Positions 42,139-52,000 of a DNA stretch of 64,000 bases are shown piece after piece. The notes under the pieces are model-generated. The model was not told the origin of the DNA. It was given only the letters and a program-made list of their open reading frames with translations, and ran no database searches. Every line of letters begins with the position of its first letter. Position 1 is the first letter of the stretch. The position numbers and the translations under genes were made by a program. The DNA comes from Candidatus Babelota bacterium (lineage in GTDB: Bacteria > Babelota > Babeliae > Babelales > Vermiphilaceae): NCBI GenBank assembly GCA_029262615.1, contig JAJCZD010000013.1, positions 87,609-151,608 of the forward strand. Direction: 5' to 3'.

Positions 42139-42818
42139 TGATCAGTAACTGGATTTTCATTCTTTAGTTGTTTAATAGTCCTATCCAGTTTTATTTGTAA
42201 CTCTTGGGGCAATTCAACATTTTGTTTTCTATTGCCGGAGATGATATGATGCGCACTTTTAAGTAGTGCGTACTCAAGTAATGATGCAGGGGTAGTTGAT
42301 ACCTCAGTCTCCATGACTGTATCTTGCATTTGATCACCAGAAATAGAAAGACTAATGTTGAAACTAATTGGTTTTTCTAAAACAAAGCTTCTTGAATAAG
42401 TGCATTGCAGGTTGTAGGGCATTTTCAGTCTATTAGTAGTTGAGCCAATAATTTTTAAAAAGCATATGGTTGTTTCAGATTGATATAACTGAACATTAAT
42501 AGCTAAAAAATTATTTAGATCGTTACCATTTTCAATATAAATACCAGCTTTTGGTTTTTCGTGCGTGCTTAAGGATGAGAAAAAGGAGTTTGTATTCGTA
42601 CTTGGTTTAACTGGTATAATCTGGTTGATGGTACTGGTTGAGGACTTTTCTATTTTTCTAATTATTTCAGTACCATTTTTAATGATGCAATCATGATTTG
42701 AATTATTAAAAATGGTTGTAAGCACGACAGAAGGTATTACTCTTTGGGCTGGTTTATCTTTATGCATTCCAATTAATGAGTGCATTAGGAATAGCCAAAT
42801 TGCGTTTATTTTTTTCAT
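42135..42818 (-). CDS. secreted protein of unknown function, last of a five-gene run
   Basis: A 227-aa product with a short hydrophobic leader (I-N-A-I-W-L-F-L-M-H-S-L-I-G-M). The mature part is Ser/Thr/Asn-rich with beta-strand character (L-T-T-I-F-N-N-S-N-H-D-C-I-I, S-F-N-I-S-L-S-I-S-G). It has the same overall plan as the two genes upstream: signal, an N-N-S/N-R type first strand, then a beta sandwich. I do not recognise a family. I prefer the ATG at 42818 with GAGGG ahead over the GTG at 42833. The stop interlocks with ppsA. Confidence 0.68.
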   Translation of the reverse strand: MKKINAIWLFLMHSLIGMHKDKPAQRVIPSVVLTTIFNNSNHDCIIKNGTEIIRKIEKSSTSTINQIIPVKPSTNTNSFFSSLSTHEKPKAGIYIENGNDLNNFLAINVQLYQSETTICFLKIIGSTTNRLKMPYNLQCTYSRSFVLEKPISFNISLSISGDQMQDTVMETEVSTTPASLLEYALLKSAHHIISGNRKQNVELPQELQIKLDRTIKQLKNENPVTDH

Positions 42819-42882
42819 AATAAATTCCCTCACCCACTATTTTAGAGTAATTAAGCATGAGGGATTGTCAATATCAATGTAA

Positions 42883-43425
42883 CTAATCTAAAATATCTGG
42901 TTGAATAGTAACTGGTAATAACTCAATACTGGATTCACGAAATTGTCCAGTTGTTGAGGTTTTCCCCCCAATTTGCAGAGCTATTCCAGTATTAAAAGTA
43001 GTAGCTTTTTTAGGTTTAGATTCTATGACACTATCAGCAGAATATACAATATTGCCCCTATTTGATTTTAAACTTGCCGTAAATATAAAGTTATTATCTT
43101 CTTTATACCCTTTGAATTCGATGTAACCATGTGGATTTTTTTTATCATTAGTTGAATAAATGGTACTTACCTTTTCAGTAAATTTGTTACATATATTATT
43201 TTTGGTAATAATCTTTTTTTGTATATAAGCTGTTTTTTGTTTAGGTAATTTTGTCATTTTCTGTTGACCAGGTATTTCCAGCCAATAGTCTCTATTGGTA
43301 CTATTTTGAATATAATCCAAACTAACAATAACCTGTTTAAAACAACCTTCTTTTTGCATAGCAAACACGGTAATAGTGGTGGCCGCTAATAAAAGACCGG
43401 TATATAAAGCTATTTTTCTCTTCAT
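42883..43425 (-). CDS. secreted beta-rich protein of unknown function
   Basis: A 180-aa product with a signal peptide ending V-F-A-M-Q. The mature part opens with Y-I-Q-N-S-T-N-R-D-Y-W-L-E-I and goes on in strand-like segments to S-S-I-E-L-L-P-V-T-I-Q-P. Length and pattern resemble the flanking genes, suggesting a small lineage-specific family made by old duplication (weak similarity, by eye). AAAGGGG precedes the ATG. Confidence 0.7.
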   Translation of the reverse strand: MKRKIALYTGLLLAATTITVFAMQKEGCFKQVIVSLDYIQNSTNRDYWLEIPGQQKMTKLPKQKTAYIQKKIITKNNICNKFTEKVSTIYSTNDKKNPHGYIEFKGYKEDNNFIFTASLKSNRGNIVYSADSVIESKPKKATTFNTGIALQIGGKTSTTGQFRESSIELLPVTIQPDILD

Positions 43426-43493
43426 TTTGAGCCCCTTTTACAGTTTTATTACTAATATGAATTTTATCACGAGACCCAAGCTAAAAGCAATAG

Positions 43494-44090
43494 TTATTTT
43501 GTATCCGATTTAGTCACTGGACCTGTTGGTTTCGTGATAATTGTATGCATATCAGGGGCTATTTCAAGGCCAATATCTCGTATTTCAGTTGTGGTTTGGC
43601 CATAAACCAGTACTTTTTTACCAATGAGGTTAAGGTTTATGGTGAGGTTCAATTTGTTGTTCCTATCTGGCTTATAATAGCGTAGTGTATCTACGGCGAT
43701 TAGATCCTGGTATTTTACTGATCTTGATCCAGCAGGGTTTGTTATAATAGCTTGAATAGTATATTTTTTGTCCCCCTGCTCTATCAATGCGAACCATAAA
43801 CGCGCTTTCACTGCATTTTCAACTGATATGGTTGCTAGTTGCTGCATTGGCTGCCCACCACATATATTTATTGAAGGAATTAATTCTTTATTTAGAGTTA
43901 CCGTTTGATTTTTATGGATTCTTTTTTGCCACTTTTTTTTACCGATGGCTTCTATAGTAACTCTTTCACCCGTTTGATTTCTCAGTTCATTTATCTTTAC
44001 CTCAAGATGAAAAGGTTCTGAGTAGCATTTTTGTGAAAATACTGTTGGGGTTGAAAGTAATACTAAAAAAAGTATTTTCCATTTTTTCAT
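43494..44090 (-). CDS. secreted beta-rich protein of unknown function
   Basis: A 198-aa product with a signal peptide (I-L-F-L-V-L-L-S-T-P-T-V-F-S). The mature start (L-E-V-K-I-N-E-L-R-N-Q-T-G-E-R-V-T-I-E-A) and the later R-D-I-G-L-E-I-A-P segment parallel the neighbour downstream, supporting a shared beta-sandwich fold. It overlaps the upstream gene by 4 nt, so translation is coupled. No known domain recognised. Confidence 0.7.
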   Translation of the reverse strand: MKKWKILFLVLLSTPTVFSQKCYSEPFHLEVKINELRNQTGERVTIEAIGKKKWQKRIHKNQTVTLNKELIPSINICGGQPMQQLATISVENAVKARLWFALIEQGDKKYTIQAIITNPAGSRSVKYQDLIAVDTLRYYKPDRNNKLNLTINLNLIGKKVLVYGQTTTEIRDIGLEIAPDMHTIITKPTGPVTKSDTK

Positions 44091-44413
44091 TTATTTTCTC
44101 CATTAATAATTTTTGTAAAAAAGGAATTAATATCTACTTGCTTTGGAATATCCTCAAGGCATGCTTGAGGCTTACAAGAAAATGTTAATGGCCTAGGATC
44201 ACGATAATGGCCACACATAAGGCACTTTCCTCTATTAGCTAATATTTTGTATGCTGGACCTTTGCCACAGGGGCAATAACAGTCATTTACCAAATGATAG
44301 GTTTTAGTATCATATTTTTTTTCTAGATGCCAACTATTATCCATGCAATCACAGGCACTTTTGTTTAGGAAAAAAATAAACAAAGCTATTAGAATTAATA
44401 ATCTTTTAATCAT
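44087..44413 (-). CDS. small secreted Cys-rich protein
   Basis: A 108-aa product with a signal peptide (LLILIALFIFFLNKSA) and nine cysteines in the mature part: C-D-C near the start, C-Y-C-P-C-G-K-G, C-L-M-C-G and two later singles. The C-x2-C pairs resemble a zinc-ribbon or a disulfide knot; export argues for disulfides. Overlaps the genes on both sides by 4 nt each (44087-44090 and 44410-44413), the tightest part of this operon. Function unknown. Confidence 0.68.
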   Translation of the reverse strand: MIKRLLILIALFIFFLNKSACDCMDNSWHLEKKYDTKTYHLVNDCYCPCGKGPAYKILANRGKCLMCGHYRDPRPLTFSCKPQACLEDIPKQVDINSFFTKIINGENK

Positions 44414-44703
44414 AGGTCCCCCATATCTGCGGCAAGGTTTTCAGCTTCAATTTCCTGTACTTGCCTTAATCTATTTTCTCCATTTTCATTTTCAGGTGCT
44501 CTTTTTGCAGGTAATTCTTCTTGATCATTATTTTTTTCATTCACCTTTATTTCAGATTGTTTTCCAGGTTTGTAAAAAGCTTTACTAAAAAAAGCGGCTT
44601 TGTTATTGCGATATGCAAGTTTGGTTGTGCAAAGAGGGCATGTCTTAAGAGTGGTAAAGCACATAAATGAGTTAAATAAAAGTATAGATATGGCTCTCTT
44701 CAT
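44410..44703 (-). CDS. small secreted protein, first of a five-gene run
   Basis: A 97-aa product with a signal-like N-terminus (I-S-I-L-L-F-N-S-F-M-C-F) followed by T-C-P-L-C-T-T-K-L and a long hydrophilic Glu/Asn-rich tail likely to be disordered or helical. AGGGGA precedes the ATG. It overlaps the next gene by 4 nt. I do not recognise it. Confidence 0.6.
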   Translation of the reverse strand: MKRAISILLFNSFMCFTTLKTCPLCTTKLAYRNNKAAFFSKAFYKPGKQSEIKVNEKNNDQEELPAKRAPENENGENRLRQVQEIEAENLAADMGDL

Positions 44704-44980
44704 TACATCCCCTAATTTTTTAAATGAAATTATTATTCAGCAACCTCATTAATTATTTTACAAATATAAAATTTGTTTTTGCAATGGTTTGGTCTAAAAG
44801 AAAGAGGAGTTAGTATTTTTATTTAGTAATTTCATTCACTTGGGTCCCTTATTCATTCCTAAGTGCGACCTTGAGCGCGAAAGAGCAATTCTTGAGACTT
44901 TGAAATGTAAAGAATGCATGCCAAGAAAAAGATATTGCTATTAGGTTAAAAGCAAAAGTTGAAATAAAGAGTATTTAGAC

Positions 44981-45901
44981 TTATTTATTCAAGTGATTAA
45001 TATGTTTTGTTTTGTTATATAAGAGTGAATCAAATGAGTCAATATCCGCTAAATAAGATTTAATATAAGGAGCATAGGTTGGGTCATGGAGTGCCATGCC
45101 AATTATTGCCTTTAGCCATCCAATTGGATTACCAATATCATAGCGTGTACCCTGCACTTTAAATGCAAAGACTTTTTCGTTATGCTTCATCATTTGTGTT
45201 ATGCCATCAGTAAGTTGTATTTCGTCCGTGGCATAGGAACTAATATCATCAAGAGCGTTGAAAATTTTATGTGATAATACGTACCTACCGATCACTGCTA
45301 AATTAGAAGGAGCATCTTTTTGATTTGGTTTTTCTACCAAATGGCTCACTTGGAACAAGTTTGGTGTTATCTGTTTTTTAATTGCAATGATACCGTATGA
45401 TGAAACACACTCTGGTGGTACTTCTTGTACGGCAATAACACTTCCTTTTTCCTGTCGGGCTATGCGGATTAATTGTGCTAATGCAGCTTGTTTACCAGTA
45501 ATAATGTCATCGGGCAAAAAGACACCGAAGTATTCTTTTTCTATGATATGGCGGGCCATCATGATTGCATGACCAAGCCCAAGTGGGCTTGATTGCCGTA
45601 TGTAGGTAAAATGAGCTTTTTTAATAATTTTTTCTAAATCACCAAGAAGGTGTAATTTGTTGCGTTCCTTTAACAAATAATCCAAGCAGGGAGAGGCATC
45701 GAAGTAATCTGCAATGGCTTGTTTTTTAGAACTGGTAATCATTAAAAAATGTTTAATATTGGAAGCAAGGCCTTCTTCAACTATATATTGAATTGCCGGT
45801 TTATTTAATACCGGAATCATTTCCTTTGGCATTGCTTTGGTTAAAGGCAAGAACCGGGTACCTAAGCCTGCAGCAGGAATTATGGCTTTTGTTACATCCA
45901 T
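44981..45901 (-). CDS. galU: UTP-glucose-1-phosphate uridylyltransferase
   Basis: GalU makes UDP-glucose for envelope glycans. The 306-aa product begins with the nucleotide-binding signature A-A-G-L-G-T-R-F-L-P-L-T-K-A-M-P-K-E-M-I-P and continues with K-P-A-I-Q-Y-I-V-E-E, P-L-G-L-G-H-A-I, F-G-V-F-L-P-D-D and L-V-E-K-P. Length is typical. AAGGAGC gives a strong ribosome site. It follows pheS by 21 nt on the same strand and is probably co-transcribed with it. Confidence 0.95.
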   Translation of the reverse strand: MDVTKAIIPAAGLGTRFLPLTKAMPKEMIPVLNKPAIQYIVEEGLASNIKHFLMITSSKKQAIADYFDASPCLDYLLKERNKLHLLGDLEKIIKKAHFTYIRQSSPLGLGHAIMMARHIIEKEYFGVFLPDDIITGKQAALAQLIRIARQEKGSVIAVQEVPPECVSSYGIIAIKKQITPNLFQVSHLVEKPNQKDAPSNLAVIGRYVLSHKIFNALDDISSYATDEIQLTDGITQMMKHNEKVFAFKVQGTRYDIGNPIGWLKAIIGMALHDPTYAPYIKSYLADIDSFDSLLYNKTKHINHLNK

Positions 45902-45922
45902 TCAAGCTCCTTTTTTGATAAT

Positions 45923-46945
45923 TTAAAATTGTTCTAAAAAAGAAAGTTTATCACTATGAAATAAACGAATATCATTAATACCATATTTAAGCATAGCCAG
46001 TCGTGCAATGCCAAAGCCGATTGCAAATCCTGAATATTTCTCTGGGTTAATGCCAGAACAGCGCAATACATTTGGATGGACAAGCCCGGCTCCAAGCAGC
46101 TCAATCCACGTAGTATATTTACACACTGAGCAACCCTTTTTACAAAAGGGGCATGAGCCATCGATTTCTATGCCCGGCTCAACAAAGGGGAAATATCCAG
46201 GTCTTGTGCGGATTTTTAAATCTTTTTGTCCAAAGAATTCTTGCAGGAATGCTTTTGCTGTTGCTAAGAGGTTGGCAATAGATATTTTTTTATCGATTAA
46301 CATTACCTCTCCTTGAGGAAACATAAAATCATGCGTCGCATCTGTTGCTTCATTGCGAAATACTCTTCCCGGCGCAAAAATAGCCAAAGGTAATTTTTTT
46401 TCTTCCATGCAATGAGCTTGAACAGTAGAGGTGTGAGTACGCAACAATTTACCTGGTAAATTTAACCAAAAGGTATCTTGCAGATCTCGTGCTGGATGAT
46501 CGGCAGGGATATTCAAAGATTCAAAGTTATAATAATCGGTCTCTAGCTCAGGCCCAGAAACAACTTCAAATCCCATAGAAATAAAAATATCCTCAAGCTG
46601 TTGATTAATCAGGCTATACACGTGCAACGATCCATTTTTATGAGCGGGGTCATAGGCGGTCACATCAAAAAACGATCCATTTGTTTTTTGTTTTAATTCT
46701 AGTTCAGATTTTTTTGCTTCAATTTTGGTTGTTAATGACTGACGTAATTCTTGTAATACTGGCCCCAATAAGCGTTTTTGTTCAACTGGTAACTGTTTTA
46801 ATTGGTTCATCAATTCAGTTATTTTACCTTTGCGTCCAAGATAGGTGATGCGTATAACCTCAAGTGCTTCAAGGGTTGTTACTTTGGTAAGGGCTTGCGA
46901 AAACATATGATGAATCTGTTCTATTTCTTTTTGGTTTAAAGTCAT
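45923..46945 (-). CDS. pheS: phenylalanyl-tRNA synthetase alpha subunit
   Basis: PheS carries the aminoacylation site of Phe-tRNA synthetase. The 340-aa product has the N-terminal coiled coil, G-R-K-G-K-I-T-E-L, the class II motif 2 region (L-L-R-T-H-T-S-T-V-Q and F-A-P-G-R-V-F-R-N-E), the Cys-containing insert C-P-F-C-K-K-G-C-S-V-C-K and motif 3 (G-F-A-I-G-F-G-I-A-R-L-A-M-L-K-Y). The partner pheT is not next to it; galU follows instead. The split from pheT is unusual, since the two usually form an operon. tRNA-Phe lies about 1.2 kb away. Confidence 0.95.
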   Translation of the reverse strand: MTLNQKEIEQIHHMFSQALTKVTTLEALEVIRITYLGRKGKITELMNQLKQLPVEQKRLLGPVLQELRQSLTTKIEAKKSELELKQKTNGSFFDVTAYDPAHKNGSLHVYSLINQQLEDIFISMGFEVVSGPELETDYYNFESLNIPADHPARDLQDTFWLNLPGKLLRTHTSTVQAHCMEEKKLPLAIFAPGRVFRNEATDATHDFMFPQGEVMLIDKKISIANLLATAKAFLQEFFGQKDLKIRTRPGYFPFVEPGIEIDGSCPFCKKGCSVCKYTTWIELLGAGLVHPNVLRCSGINPEKYSGFAIGFGIARLAMLKYGINDIRLFHSDKLSFLEQF

Positions 46946-47052
46946 TATTTTGTTCCTGCTAATCTTATCTTTAAAAAGAGTATCAAAAGATGGTATTTTA
47001 GCAATGGTTACTCTTGCACACAGTCTGAGTGCTGTTCAACAAGGGAAATAGT

Positions 47053-48066
47053 ATGCGAGCCATATCATTGTTATGTTTGTTTTTATCATTTTGCTGGGCA
47101 CAAGAAAAAAATATTTCATCGAATCAAATACTCTATCGCTTTTATTTGCTCAAACGGTTACGGCCTGCAGTTGACTATATGCAACAAGGGCACATAAACA
47201 AAGGAATAATAAAGCGAGAAATAGAAAATGTACTTCATGATTGGCACGATCTTTGCTCATATCGAAATATAGGAGATATGACATTTGAGCATTATGTAGC
47301 TGAATCCATTTATGTAGCTTGCATGCATTGTTTGGGTCGGGCCTATTGCTCATCTTGTTCTACTGATTCAATTCTGCAGCATCTTGATCATCTATTGCAT
47401 CCAGAAACTCGCCTGGTAAGCTGGCAAGAAGATTATAAATTAGATGATGGTGCTGTATTATTGCGTTATTATATAATTCAGCGTCTGGTTGATGCGGAAA
47501 CTGCCTGCAATAAGCTAACTAGTCAAAAAATATTTACCTCTACGAATAATGGCATTGTATTTGATGATGAAAAAGAATTTCATCATCAGAGGATAAAAAA
47601 AATTGTAAAACAATTGCAAAAAGAGCAAACTCTGCAGCCCTTATTGGATTTATGGGAGGATATTCATTGTTTTCGTTTTGTTCAAGATCAATTGTTTATC
47701 AAAGAAGCTTTGATCGTTTTGTTTATTGCACAGAAAAACGCGTATTGCAATCTTTCGATGCCAACTGCCCGTAAAGAACCATTAGTATATCAATTGCTTC
47801 AATTGTATGAAATCATTGAGGCAATTCCCATGCATGAAGTATTAGATGCAGTTGATTTTATTGCCATTGCTCTCAAAGAAGTGTGTAAGAGTGAAAAACA
47901 AACTGATCAGCAATCGAAGGGCAAAAAAAGAAAACTATATTGGATAATCAATCTGAGCGTGATTCTGGGAGGTATTGCCTTTAAAGTTTTTAATCATTAT
48001 CGGCTTTATTATGTTATTTATGATTATTTTACTGTTCAAAAAGTGCCACTTGAGAAAAAATTATAG
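47053..48066 (+). CDS. secreted, C-terminally anchored protein of unknown function
   Basis: A 337-aa product with a signal peptide (I-S-L-L-C-L-F-L-S-F-C-W-A) and one further hydrophobic segment near the C-terminus (W-I-I-N-L-S-V-I-L-G-G-I-A-F-K-V-F). The body is helical, with several cysteines (C-M-H-C-L-G-R-A-Y-C-S-S-C), and may hold two related helical halves (I-L-Y-R-F-Y-L-L-K-R-L and V-L-L-R-Y-Y-I-I-Q-R-L). Not recognised. AAGGGA is 6 nt before the ATG at 47053; an upstream in-frame ATG lacks such a site. Confidence 0.7.
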   Translation: MRAISLLCLFLSFCWAQEKNISSNQILYRFYLLKRLRPAVDYMQQGHINKGIIKREIENVLHDWHDLCSYRNIGDMTFEHYVAESIYVACMHCLGRAYCSSCSTDSILQHLDHLLHPETRLVSWQEDYKLDDGAVLLRYYIIQRLVDAETACNKLTSQKIFTSTNNGIVFDDEKEFHHQRIKKIVKQLQKEQTLQPLLDLWEDIHCFRFVQDQLFIKEALIVLFIAQKNAYCNLSMPTARKEPLVYQLLQLYEIIEAIPMHEVLDAVDFIAIALKEVCKSEKQTDQQSKGKKRKLYWIINLSVILGGIAFKVFNHYRLYYVIYDYFTVQKVPLEKKL

Positions 48067-48126
48067 ATTGAGTTCATATCCTTTTAAATAATTTGCTTAA
48101 AATGGCCTAAAAAGATATCATATTTA

Positions 48127-48154
48127 TTGACAAATATAGCTAAAGCGCTATCAT
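48127..48154 (+). promoter_or_regulatory. sigma70-type promoter of tRNA-Phe
   Basis: TTGACA (48127-48132), 16-nt spacer, TATCAT (48149-48154). The -35 is perfect and the -10 differs at one base. The predicted start lies near 48161, about 28 nt before the tRNA. Confidence 0.6.
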
Positions 48155-48188
48155 AACAAGCATATTTCTTATCAGAATACCGTTATTT

Positions 48189-48263
48189 GCCGGGGTAGCT
48201 CAGTGGTAGAGCGTAAGCCTGAAGAGCTTAGCGTCGATGGTTCGATTCCGTCTCCCGGCACCA
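48189..48263 (+). tRNA. tRNA-Phe (GAA)
   Basis: A 75-nt cloverleaf: acceptor GCCGGGG/TCCCGGC (one G-T pair at its base), D-stem GCTC/GAGC, anticodon stem TAAGC/GCTTA with loop CTGAAGA (anticodon GAA), T-arm GATGGTTCGATTCCGTC, discriminator A and encoded CCA. Confidence 0.95.
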
Positions 48264-48411
48264 GTCTTCGCTTCCGTTCATTCCAAGGAACTATTTGCCA
48301 ACTTAAATTTATTATGGTTTTTTTTGAAAGTAGTGGTAGCAAACTATTGAGAAATATTCAGTAAGCTCAGTAGTATATAATGGAATTGAGGTTATAACTA
48401 AGGAGAGTGAA

Positions 48412-48639
48412 ATGAAGGTAAAACTTATTATACTAGTTGCAAGTGTTGTTGTCGGATTGCAAGCGAGCCAACCACCAAAAAAAAGACGTAATTCAATATC
48501 CAGACTTCGACAATTTGAAAAGCAAAAGCAAAGCGATATTAGGGATATGGGTATGGATCTATCCAAGAAAAGTCCTGTTATAAAAACAAATCCTCATCTA
48601 GCAAATCTCAAAAAAAAATCACCTGCATTTGGTAACTAA
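48412..48639 (+). CDS. small basic secreted protein
   Basis: A 75-aa product with a signal peptide (L-I-I-L-V-A-S-V-V-V-G-L-Q-A-S) and a short, strongly basic mature part rich in Lys, Arg and Ser (P-P-K-K-R-R-N-S-I-S-R-L-R). The P-K-K-R-R stretch resembles a nuclear-localisation signal, which may be chance. AAGGAGAG precedes the ATG. Function unknown. Confidence 0.6.
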   Translation: MKVKLIILVASVVVGLQASQPPKKRRNSISRLRQFEKQKQSDIRDMGMDLSKKSPVIKTNPHLANLKKKSPAFGN

Positions 48640-48707
48640 TATACTGTTGACGGATTTGTACTCTTTTATGCAGACTAAGCAGTGAATTATTTTTTTGGAG
48701 ATGAAAA

Positions 48708-49055
48708 ATGATGAAGCAAATTCCGTCTGAAAAACTTTCTATTGCATGGTTTAAGTTAGCCGATTGCATATCCCGAGGTGAAAAAGAACGCGCATTAGGT
48801 GTGTACCGATTACTATCGCATTCTCTTGATGATAATGCATTAGTAGCGCAGTTGCAGGGTGATATTTTCATGTGCTTTGATGATAAAAAAAATGCAATTG
48901 AGCAATATACTGTTGCAGCAGATTTGTATGAAATAAATGGTAAGTTAGTTCATTCGGTAGCGATGTATGAGCAACTTCTTATTTTATGTCCAAAAACTGA
49001 ACTCTTTCAAAATACTCTTGAGCGTTTGTATCGTAAGTTGGAGCAAAGAAGTTAA
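48708..49055 (+). CDS. small TPR-like protein
   Basis: A 115-aa soluble protein without signal peptide. The sequence forms about three helical hairpins of tetratricopeptide type (I-A-W-F-K-L-A-D-C-I-S-R-G-E-K-E-R-A-L-G-V-Y, then A-I-E-Q-Y-T-V-A-A-D-L-Y, then S-V-A-M-Y-E-Q-L-L-I-L-C-P). Such domains mediate protein contacts; the partner is unknown. GGAG precedes the ATG pair. The stop interlocks with the dnaE stop (TTAA at 49052-49055). Confidence 0.7.
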   Translation: MMKQIPSEKLSIAWFKLADCISRGEKERALGVYRLLSHSLDDNALVAQLQGDIFMCFDDKKNAIEQYTVAADLYEINGKLVHSVAMYEQLLILCPKTELFQNTLERLYRKLEQRS

Positions 49056-52000
49056 AATCCCAATTCCAATTTTACCTTAATATTCTGAGCTTCAAATTGT
49101 TGCAGGATATCTAGGTCGATAGCAATTTTTTCTTTGGTGAGGATTTGTAGGGTTTTATCGTTTTCTTCAATTATAAATCGTAATTGAATGGTGCCGGAAA
49201 CAAATTGCTTTTTAATCTGTTGCAGAGCCTGCTCATCTATGGTTGCAGGAAGGTGCAAAGAAATACCATTAATCTTCTTCCATTCTTGGAACAGTAATTC
49301 AATAGGCATAAATTCATTGGCAAGAATTTTACATTTTTGTGCAGTAATATCAACCGATCCACCGATGATAAATGCATGGTACTGATCGAGCCATCCTTCT
49401 ATTTTTTTAAATAATCGTGGAAATACAATTATTTCAGCTGAACCTGTTAAGTCCTCAACCGTGATGAAACTCATAGGATCACCTTTTTTGGTGATAATAT
49501 CTTTTCGGTTATTAACGATTGCACAAAGCAAAACCGGAAACTGATCTTGTGCGGCCTCTAATTGCTTTTCAATATCCTCAACTGGAGTAATGGCGAGCCA
49601 GTTCAAATAGTTTTTATACGATTCTAATGGATGAGAGCTTAAATAAAATCCCACCACTTCCTTTTCTTTTTCTAGTTTTTCTTTATCAGGTAATTCTCCT
49701 AACGGAGTAAAACTATAGATCTCATCTTTGCTATCTTCATGGTTACCATTAAGGCCAAATAGATCTAGTTGTCCAGTTTCTAATGCCCGTTTTTTTGCAA
49801 CTGCACGATCCATTATCGTTGCAATCTCTGCATACTGTTGTGCGCGATTGCCGGGCAACTTATCAAATGCTCCGGCCCAAATTAAATGTTCAATGACTCG
49901 TTTATTTGAAGTGCGTAAATCTATTCGGGTACAAAAATCAAATAGATCTTTAAACGGTTCCTTGGTTCGTTGTTCGATAATGTTATGCAGAGAAGCAAGG
50001 CCAACTGATTTAATACCTTGTAGACCAAATAATAGTTGCTTATCGACAACAGAAAAATCTATTTCTGATTTATTAATGTCTGGTGGCAACAAGGGTAGGC
50101 CCATTGCTTTTGCTTCTTGCAAATAGAATGCCATTTTTTCTGCATGGGTTGCTTCTAAAGAAATCAAACAAGCCATAAACTCATCAGGGTAATTAGCTTT
50201 TAAGTATGCAGTTTGATACGCAATCATAGCATAAGCAGCAGAATGTGATTTATTAAAACCATATCCGGCAAAATAGGCCATTAGATCAAAAAGCTCTTCA
50301 GCTTTTTGTTTATTAAAGTTACGCTCTTGTGCGCCTTTTAAAAATAGTTCTTTTTGCGCGGCCATTACCTCAATTTTTTTCTTACCCATGGCGCGACGCA
50401 GAATATCTGCTTGTCCAAGGGTATAGCCAGCAATAGCAGAAGCAATCTTCATAACTTGTTCTTGGTAAACAATGACCCCATTTGTTTCTTTTAGAATTGG
50501 TTCAAGCTCAGCAAATAAATACGTAATTTTTTGTCGCCCGTGTTTACGCTCAATAAAATCATCAACCATGCCAGAACCAAGTGGGCCAGGGCGGTATAGT
50601 GCATTAACAGCAATAATGTCTTCAAATTTCTCTGGTTTTAACTTGCGCAGAACTTCTTTTAGACCTTCAGACTCTAATTGAAATACGCCGGAGGTTTGGC
50701 CTTGTTGCAACAACTTAAATGTTTTTGTGTCATCAAGTGGCAATTTATCAATGTTAATATGATGATCATGGTTTTTTTTAATCAAGCGAACTACTCGATC
50801 AACCAATGTGAGGTTTTTCAATCCTAAAAGATCTATTTTCAAAAAACCTAAGAGTTCAAGCTCGGTCATGGCATATTGGGTTACTAGTTCCGTTGTTTTT
50901 GATGGTACGTATACCGGCAAAACCTCATCAATCGGCTCGGGTGAGATCACAATGCCAGCTGCATGTTTTGACGCATGGCGGGTTAGACCTTCCAAGCGAA
51001 AAGCAAGGTCAAACAATGTGTGCACTTTTGGATTATTGTTGATCATCTCTTGCAGGCGTGGCTCTTGCTTAACTGCATCTTTGAGTGAAATTTTTAATTG
51101 GTCACCAATCAAACTAGTAATGGCATTTGAGTCCTCAAAAGCAATACCCATTACGCGAGCAACATCTTTAATTACCCCTTTTGCTGCCATTGTACCGAAG
51201 GTAATAATTTGGCACACTTTATCATGGCCATATTTATCTCGGACATAATTGATAACTTTTTCACGGCCTTGAATGCAAAAATCGATATCAATATCAGGCA
51301 TTGATACTCGTTCTGGATTTAAAAAACGCTCAAAGAGTAAGTTGTATTTAATCGGATCGATATTAGTTATCTCAAGTGCCCACGCAACTAATGAACCGGC
51401 AGCTGAACCGCGACCAGGTCCAACAGGAATGCCTTGCGCCCGTGACCAGCGCATAAAATCTGATACCACTAAAAAGTAACCTACAAAACCCATTGAACTA
51501 ATCAAATCGATCTCAAGGTGCAATCTTTTTTTATATTCACCTTCTTTTTGTATATCAAAGCGATTGTTTTGTTTTAATTTTTCAAAGCCCTCTTCACACA
51601 ACTGTTTGAGGTAATTCTCTGGTGTTTGCCCTTGTGGGATATCAAATTTTGGGAAAAACAGTTTATTGGTTTGAAAGTCAAAATCACATCGATCTGCAAT
51701 AATGCCAGAATTATAAATAGCATCCGTATGATCAGCAAAAATTGATAGCATCTCTTGCTCAGTGCGCAAATACACGCGACAATCACCAAATGTATATCGA
51801 CTTGGATCATCTAATTTGCCTTGTGTTTGGATCGAAAGCATCGCCTCGTGGGCCTGGTGATCATCCTTTTGCACATAATGGCAATCACCCGTTGCAACTA
51901 GTGGGATACCTTTTGTTTGGGATAGTTGGTATAATTTTTGGTTCAACTCAGCTTGAATCTTTTGGTCCTCAGGTTGTACTTCTAAATAAAAATTATCCGG

